DNA of 64,000 nt from Crossiella sp. CA-258035. Its GTDB lineage: Bacteria > Actinomycetota > Actinomycetes > Mycobacteriales > Pseudonocardiaceae. Positions 59,432 through 64,000 of the stretch are shown one piece after another (the first letter of the stretch is position 1; each line of letters starts with the position of its first letter). The stretch spans positions 5,674,001 through 5,738,000 of the forward strand of contig NZ_CP116413.1 in the NCBI RefSeq assembly GCF_030064675.1, read 5' to 3'. The notes under the pieces are model-generated. The model ran no database searches, was not told the DNA's origin, and was given only the letters and a program-made list of their open reading frames with translations. Both the position numbers and the translations under genes were made by a program.

Positions 59432-60394
59432 ATGCCGGTCACCGCGGGGGAGCGTGTGCGTGTGGTGGTGCCGCTGCTGGGCGGCGCCCCGTTGTTCGAG
59501 CTGGCCGTGCCGTGCGAGGTGTTCGGCTGCGACCGGCTGGACCTGACCCCGCGCTGGTACGACCTGGCCCTGTGCCAGGACCGGGCCGGGTCCCGGCGCA
59601 CGCCGGAGGGGCTGCTGGTGGAAGCCACCGAGGAGCTCACCGCGCTGGAGTCCGCGGACCTCGTGGTGGTGGCCGCCGGCATGTCCTCCCAGGCGTCACC
59701 GCTCTTGCTGGACGCGCTGCGCCGGGCGCACCGCCGGGGGGCGCGGATCGCCGCGGTGTGCTCGGGTGCGTTCGTGCTGGCCGACGCGGGACTGCTGACC
59801 GGCCGCACGGTGACCACCCACTGGCTGCACGCCGAGGCGCTGCGGCGGGCGCACCCGGAGGTCGGGGTGGACGAGACCGCGCTCTACCTCGACGACGGCG
59901 ACATCCTCACCAGCGGCGGCACCGCGGCCGGGATCGACATGTGCCTGCACATCGTGCGGCAGGACTTCGGCGCGGCCATCGCCGCCGAGGTCGGGCGGCG
60001 CATGGTCGTGGCCCCGCACCGGGAGGGCGACCAGACCCAGTACATCCCGGCCCCGGCGACCCCCTCGGCGGCCGCCGGTCTGGCCCCGGTGCTGGAGTGG
60101 GCGATGACCAGGCTGCACGAACCGCTGACCCTGCGGCAGTTCGCCCAGCGCGCGGCGATGAGCCCGCGCACCTTCGGCAGGCAGTTCACCCGGCAGGTCG
60201 GGCTGACCCCGTTGCGCTGGCTCAACCAGCAGCGCCTGGCCACCGCCCGCGGCCTGCTGGAGACCACCGACCTGACCATCGACCGCATCGCCGAGCGCAC
60301 CGGCTTCGCCACCGGCGCGCTGCTGCGCCAGCACTTCCGCCGGGCCCTGCGCACCACGCCCTCGGCCTACCGGCGCACCTTCGGCGCGGGCTGA
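59432..60394 (+). CDS. GlxA-type AraC regulator with DJ-1/PfpI domain
   Basis: A 320-residue regulator. The N-terminal DJ-1/PfpI-like domain (about 8-195) has PLFELAVPCEVFG, the elbow cysteine in AVCSGAFVLADAGLL, and TSGGTAAGIDMCLH. The C-terminal AraC HTH (about 215-315) has LRQFAQRAAMSPRTFGRQFTRQVGLTPLRWLNQQR. GlxA-type proteins often regulate amine or one-carbon catabolism; the target here is unknown. Confidence 0.91.
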   Translation: MPVTAGERVRVVVPLLGGAPLFELAVPCEVFGCDRLDLTPRWYDLALCQDRAGSRRTPEGLLVEATEELTALESADLVVVAAGMSSQASPLLLDALRRAHRRGARIAAVCSGAFVLADAGLLTGRTVTTHWLHAEALRRAHPEVGVDETALYLDDGDILTSGGTAAGIDMCLHIVRQDFGAAIAAEVGRRMVVAPHREGDQTQYIPAPATPSAAAGLAPVLEWAMTRLHEPLTLRQFAQRAAMSPRTFGRQFTRQVGLTPLRWLNQQRLATARGLLETTDLTIDRIAERTGFATGALLRQHFRRALRTTPSAYRRTFGAG

Positions 60395-60424
60395 CCCCGC
60401 GCCCGGCCTGGTTAGGCTCCCGGC

Positions 60425-61270
60425 ATGGACGCCACCACGCTCCGGGACCGGCGGGCCGAGCTGCGGGACTTCCTGCGCAGCCGCCGCGCCCGGCTCACCC
60501 CGGCCGAGGTCGGCCTGCCGGAGACCACCCGCCGCCGCACGCCAGGGCTGCGGCGGGAGGAGGTCGCGGTGCTCGCCGGGGTCGGGGTCAGCTGGTACAC
60601 CTGGCTGGAGCAGGGCAGGGACATCACCGTCTCCGGCGAGGTGCTGGACGCGGTGGCCAGGGCGCTGCGGCTGGCCGAGCCGGAGCGCGCGCACCTGTAC
60701 CGGCTGGCCGGGCTGAACCCGCCGGAGGCCACCGGCGCGGTCGCGGTGGACCCGGCACAGCAGCGGCTGCTGGACGGCTGGCTGCCGAACCCGGCCTACC
60801 TGATGGACCGGCACTGGAACTTCCTGGCGCTCAACACCGCGGCGCGGCGGATCTTCGGCTACGACCTGGGCCACGCGCACAACTGCCTGGTCACCTTCTT
60901 CACCCAGGCCGACTGCCGGTTCCGCTGGGCGGACTGGCGCACCGTGGCCGCGGACATGGTGGCCAACTTCCGCGCCCAGTCCGCCCGCTACCCCGAGGAC
61001 GAGCACTTCGCCGAACTGGCCTCGGACCTGTCCAGCGTGTCCCCGGAGTTCGCCGGGCTGTGGGCGCGGCACGAGGTGCGGGAACGCAGCAGCGGCACCA
61101 AGGAGCTGGTCCATCCCGAGGTCGGCGAGCTGAGCTTCGACTACACCGTGCTCACCGTGCCCGACCAGCCCGGCAACCGCCTGCTGCTGCACCTGCCGAC
61201 CCCCGGCACGCCCACCGCGGACCGCCTCAGCCAGGTGCTGGCAACACCCGGACAAACGGACTCTGGTTGA
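60425..61270 (+). CDS. XRE-family regulator with MmyB-like ligand domain
   Basis: A 281-residue protein. The XRE helix-turn-helix (about 35-100) contains GLRREEVAVLAGVGVSWYTWLEQGRDI, typical of the MmyB group, and a PAS-like C-terminal domain (about 110-275) starts GWLPNPAYLMDRHWNFLALN. Such regulators bind fatty acids or other small ligands. The SDR gene starts 30 bases downstream on the same strand and is its likely target or partner. Confidence 0.9.
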   Translation: MDATTLRDRRAELRDFLRSRRARLTPAEVGLPETTRRRTPGLRREEVAVLAGVGVSWYTWLEQGRDITVSGEVLDAVARALRLAEPERAHLYRLAGLNPPEATGAVAVDPAQQRLLDGWLPNPAYLMDRHWNFLALNTAARRIFGYDLGHAHNCLVTFFTQADCRFRWADWRTVAADMVANFRAQSARYPEDEHFAELASDLSSVSPEFAGLWARHEVRERSSGTKELVHPEVGELSFDYTVLTVPDQPGNRLLLHLPTPGTPTADRLSQVLATPGQTDSG

Positions 61271-61299
61271 TCTTGACCAGCGGTCGCAGGATCGGGGCC

Positions 61300-62046
61300 A
61301 TGAACCGATTCACGAACAAGGTCGCTCTGATCACCGGCGGGGCGAGCGGAATGGGCCTGGCCACCGCGCGACTGCTGCACGCCGAGGGCGCCACCGTGGT
61401 GCTCTCCGGCCGCCGCGCCGAGCTGCTGACAAAGGTCGCCGGGGAGCTGGGCGAGCGGGTGCTGGCCGTGCCCGCCGACGTGGCCAACCTGGCCGAGCTG
61501 GATGAGCTGTACCGCCGGATCGACGGCGAGCTGGGCCGGCTGGACGTGGTCTTCGCCAACGCGGGGACGGCGGTGTTCAAACCGGCCGCCGAGCTGACCG
61601 AGGCCGAGTTCGACCGGCTGGTGGGGGTCAACCTCAAGGGCCTGTTCTTCACCGTCACCAAGGCGCTGCCGCTGCTGGAGCGGGGCGCTTCGATCGTGCT
61701 GAACGCCTCCTGGACCCAGTACCGGGGCCTGGCCGGCGCCTCGCTGTACGCGGCGACCAAGGCCGCGGTGACCAACCTGACCCGCACCCTCACCGCCGAG
61801 CTGGCCCCGCGTGGGATCAGGGTCAACTCGGTCAGCCCCGGCTACATCCGCACCGACATGATGACCGAGGCCGTTCCGGACCCAGTGACGCGGGAGGCCT
61901 GCCGCCGCGAGGTGCCACTGGGTGAGCTGGGCCTGCCGGAGCAGGTCGCGGCGGCGGTGGCCTTCCTCGCCTCGGACGCGGCGGGCTACGTCGCGGGCAC
62001 CGACCTGATCGTCGACGGCGGCCTCACCTACGCCCCGGTCCGCTGA
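61300..62046 (+). CDS. Short-chain dehydrogenase/reductase (SDR)
   Basis: A 248-residue classical SDR. The NAD(P)-binding TGGASGMG (12-19), NAG in VVFANAG, and catalytic Ser in LNASW with YAATK (Tyr-xxx-Lys) are all present; SVSPGYIRTDM follows. The cofactor loop (SGRRAELL) has Arg-Arg after the beta2-strand, which favours NADP. The ATG at 61300 is chosen at the conserved N-terminus. It follows the XRE regulator and is probably controlled by it. Confidence 0.92.
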   Translation: MNRFTNKVALITGGASGMGLATARLLHAEGATVVLSGRRAELLTKVAGELGERVLAVPADVANLAELDELYRRIDGELGRLDVVFANAGTAVFKPAAELTEAEFDRLVGVNLKGLFFTVTKALPLLERGASIVLNASWTQYRGLAGASLYAATKAAVTNLTRTLTAELAPRGIRVNSVSPGYIRTDMMTEAVPDPVTREACRREVPLGELGLPEQVAAAVAFLASDAAGYVAGTDLIVDGGLTYAPVR

Positions 62047-62105
62047 GCCCAGCGGCGGAGGACCCGCGGGCATTGACCTGCGGGTGTTGATCTGTTGTGC
62101 TTGGG

Positions 62106-62131
62106 CGAACGTTCGCGCGATCGTTCGTTTC
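62106..62131. promoter_or_regulatory. CGTTCG-type palindromes upstream of the asparaginase
   Basis: CGAACGTTCG (62106-62115) is a perfect 10-bp palindrome and is followed by GATCGTTCG, a second partial copy, within 40 bases of the asparaginase start. It could be an operator; the spacing does not fit a LexA box. Confidence 0.4.
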
Positions 62132-62143
62132 GGGAGGTGGGCG

Positions 62144-63142
62144 ATGGGCAGGCTTGTGGTGATCGCGACCGGGGGCACCATTTCCAGCATGCCGACCGAG
62201 GCGGGGCTCGCGGCGGGGTTGGCGGGGCGGGAGGTGCTGGCCGCGGCGATGTCGGGCGGAGAAACGCGCAGTGGGGCGGGGCTGGGTGTGTTGACCGGGG
62301 CGCAGCCGTTGCCGGTCGACGTGGTGGACCTGTGCACCGTGGACAGCTCCGCGCTGACCCTGGCCCAGCAGCTCGACCTGCTGCACCAGGTCCGGGCCAC
62401 GCTCGCCGATCCGCAGGTGTGCGGGATCGTGGTCACGCACGGCACGGACACCATGGAGGAGACCGCCTTCCTGCTCGACCTGCACCACGACGACCCGCGG
62501 CCGGTGGTGTTCACCGGTTCGCAGCGGCCGCTCGGCGACCCGGGTTCGGACGCGCCGGGCAACCTCGCGGACGCCTTCGCCGTGGCTCGGCAGGCCCGGG
62601 GTCACGGGGTGCTGATCGCGTTCGGCGGCAAGATCCATTCGGCGCGGGGCACGGTCAAGCACCACACGCTGGAGCCGGACGCCTATCGCGATCCCAGCGC
62701 GGCGCCGGTCGGGCACATCGTCGGGGGTGAGGTGCTGCTCGACGCGCCCGCGTCCCGGCCCGCGCCGTTGCCCGCGCCGGTTTCAGGGCAGTCGCCCAGG
62801 GTGGATGTCCTGACCCATCACACCGATGGGGACGCGGTGTTGCTGCGGGCCTCGCTGGCGGCGGGGGCGCGGGGGATCGTGCTGGTCGGGGCGGGGTCGG
62901 GCAATGTGAACGCGGAGGTCGTTGCGGCGGTCCGGGAGGCCACCGCGGCCGGGGTGCTGGTCGCGGTGACCTCACGGACCGCAGCGGGTCCGGTGCTGCC
63001 GATCTACACCTCGGCCACCGAGCTGACCAGGGCCGGCGCGGTGCTCACCGGCACCCTGCGCGCGGCCCAAGCCCGGATCGCGGTGGTCAGCGCTCTGCTG
63101 GCGGGGACCCCTGAGCGGCTGCCAGAGCTGCTGGCGGGCTGA
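62144..63142 (+). CDS. L-asparaginase (type I/II fold)
   Basis: A 332-residue asparaginase. The two catalytic threonines are in ATGGTISS (Thr12) and VTHGTDTMEE (Thr101-Asp102), and the lysine of the second triad lies in AFGGKIHSARGTVKHH. It converts asparagine to aspartate and ammonia. There is no signal peptide. GGGAGG lies shortly before the ATG. Its last 56 bases overlap the broken amidohydrolase on the opposite strand. Confidence 0.92.
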   Translation: MGRLVVIATGGTISSMPTEAGLAAGLAGREVLAAAMSGGETRSGAGLGVLTGAQPLPVDVVDLCTVDSSALTLAQQLDLLHQVRATLADPQVCGIVVTHGTDTMEETAFLLDLHHDDPRPVVFTGSQRPLGDPGSDAPGNLADAFAVARQARGHGVLIAFGGKIHSARGTVKHHTLEPDAYRDPSAAPVGHIVGGEVLLDAPASRPAPLPAPVSGQSPRVDVLTHHTDGDAVLLRASLAAGARGIVLVGAGSGNVNAEVVAAVREATAAGVLVAVTSRTAAGPVLPIYTSATELTRAGAVLTGTLRAAQARIAVVSALLAGTPERLPELLAG

Positions 63143-63718
63143 GCCCCGGGTCACCGGGCAGCACCGTGCCGCCGAAGATCACCGCGGCCATCCGGCGGGT
63201 GTTGGCGATGTCGGTCAGCGGATCCGCCTCCAGCAGGACCAGGTCCGCGGTCCTGCCCGGGGCGATCGCCCCGAAGCGGTCCTCGACGCCCAGGAAGCGG
63301 GCCGGGTTGACGGTGGCGGTGCGCAGCGCGTCGGCTGGGCTGAGTCCGGCGGTGGTCAGCAGGACCAGCTCGTCGTGCAGTGCAGGGCGGCGGTGAGCTC
63401 GCGGTAGCGGTCGAACAGCCGCTGCTCCCCCGACTCGCCCGTTGGCCAGGTCGCGGCCTGGGTGGGCACGTGACAGGTGCCGTTGGCCAGGAAGGCGTCC
63501 AGGAGCTCGGGCAGCCGGGCCGGGTCCGGGGTGGCCGCGGCGCGGTGGGTGAGGTCGTTGAGGCGCTCGAACATCGCCTGAGGGTCGGCGGGGTCCAGTC
63601 CGGCGAAGGACAGCTCGTCGCGCTCGCGGGAGGTCGCGACCAGCAGGCAGTCCAGGTGTTCGATGCTGCGCTGGGCGGCGGCTTCCCGCGCGGAGACCTC
63701 GAATGAGGTACCAGCCAC
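63087..63718 (-). pseudogene. Amidohydrolase remnant: 5'-truncated and frameshifted
   Basis: The sequence reads as an amidohydrolase/imidazolonepropionase-like C-terminal half in two frames: an upstream part with QRSIEHLDCLLVATSRERDE and ATPDPARLPELLDAFLANGT, then ALHDELVLLTTAGLSPADALRTATVNPARFLGVEDR and IAPGRTADLVLLEADPLTDI. The frame breaks at a tandem GTGCA-GTGCA on the plus strand (63375-63384), five bases duplicated; removing one copy restores RELTAALHDELVLLTT. The N-terminal metal-binding HxH half is also missing: upstream sequence belongs to the Thr-rich gene. It is therefore non-functional in two ways, unless the duplication is an assembly error. Confidence 0.78.
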
Positions 63719-63750
63719 GCCCCTCGACGACGGTCGCGCCCGGGACCGCC

Positions 63751-64000
63751 TCAGGCCCCTCCCCCACCCCCGCCACCGGGCGGCGCGGAGGTCGCGTTGG
63801 TCACCGGCGGGTTGGTCGTGGTGGTGGTCGTCGTGGTGGTGGTCGTGGTCTTGGAGCTGCTCGGGGGCGCGCTGCTGGGTGGGGCGCTGCTCGACGGCGG
63901 CGCGCTGGAGCTCGGCGCGGTGCTGGTGGACTCGCCGGTGGTCGCGCTGGGACTGCTGGTCACCTGGCTGGACCCGACGGGCTGACGCGGGTTGGTGGTC
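63751..64000 (-). CDS. Ser/Thr/Pro-rich C-terminal tail of a gene cut by the window end
   Basis: The reading frame is open from the window edge to a stop at 63751, 82 codons. It is low-complexity: SAPPSSSAPPSSAPPSSS, a run of 12 threonines, then TNATSAPPGGGGGGGA. Such tails occur as extracellular linkers of actinomycete membrane kinases or wall proteins. The start and functional domain lie beyond base 64000, so no product can be given. Confidence 0.6.
   Translation of the reverse strand, partial: TTNPRQPVGSSQVTSSPSATTGESTSTAPSSSAPPSSSAPPSSAPPSSSKTTTTTTTTTTTTNPPVTNATSAPPGGGGGGGA

Noticed and set aside
62106-62131. Possible LexA/SOS box upstream of the asparaginase.
   Set aside because: The actinobacterial LexA site is CGAAC-N4-GTTCG; here the arms are adjacent or too far apart, so it was kept only as a generic palindrome.
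63805-63856. Repeated GTGGTC/GTCGTG units looked like a microsatellite or CRISPR-like repeat.
   Set aside because: They encode the poly-threonine run of the Thr-rich reading frame and have no spacers.

Overview
The window is 64 kb of very GC-rich chromosomal DNA from an actinomycete, most likely a filamentous member of the Pseudonocardiales (Saccharothrix/Crossiella-like; the genus is a guess). This rests on GTG/TTG starts with 4-base overlaps, many secreted proteins and regulators, a DUF4360 protein, an IdeR-type iron box, a cobalamin riboswitch on nrdAB, and a leucine-degradation cluster ordered as in Mycobacterium. No tRNA, rRNA, CRISPR array, prophage or transposase is visible. Both window edges cut through genes.

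Layout. 1-11 kb: a truncated secreted protein, an OmpR-type two-component system, AraC regulator with alpha/beta hydrolase, a secreted peptidoglycan amidase, a DUF4097 lipoprotein, a PL6 polysaccharide lyase and a quinone oxidoreductase. 10.5-15 kb: the nrdAB ribonucleotide reductase operon behind a promoter with NrdR-like boxes, a cobalamin riboswitch and a 13-codon upstream ORF; the R2 subunit has Phe at the radical-tyrosine position, as in class Ic enzymes. 15-19.6 kb: a PD-(D/E)XK-like orphan, a PPOX protein, a GGDEF/HD-GYP c-di-GMP protein and a TenA-like protein. 19.65-21.7 kb: a two-gene AAA ATPase + HNH nuclease module resembling the Septu (PtuAB) antiphage system. 21.7-26.9 kb: an ECF sigma factor, membrane proteins and a GH15 enzyme.

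26.9-32.4 kb: an acyl-CoA dehydrogenase/biotin carboxylase/carboxyltransferase operon divergent from a TetR gene, with two matching operator palindromes between them; leucine catabolism is the likely role. 32.5-33.6 kb: a secreted microbial transglutaminase with no long propeptide, overlapping an 86-codon gene. 33.6-41.9 kb: a GH16 glucanase with two discoidin modules, LysR with a PLP enzyme, DUF2277, secreted protease and other secreted proteins, and MerR. 41.9-48.9 kb: an RND efflux pump divergent from MarR-GPP34, then Tex. 48.9-55.3 kb: siderophore-interacting protein, orphan phytoene/squalene synthase, coupled alcohol dehydrogenase-P450 pair and thioesterase. 55.3-64 kb: DUF4360, LacI-carboxylesterase, GlxA-type and XRE regulators, SDR, asparaginase, a broken amidohydrolase and the Ser/Thr/Pro-rich tail of a gene running off the end.

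Two sequence-level themes cut across genes. A GTGTTGGCCG/CGGCCAACAC repeat family occupies three intergenic regions as long inverted or 21-bp tandem repeats. The spaced palindrome TCCA-N3-TGGA recurs mostly inside genes, often with codons otherwise rare here.
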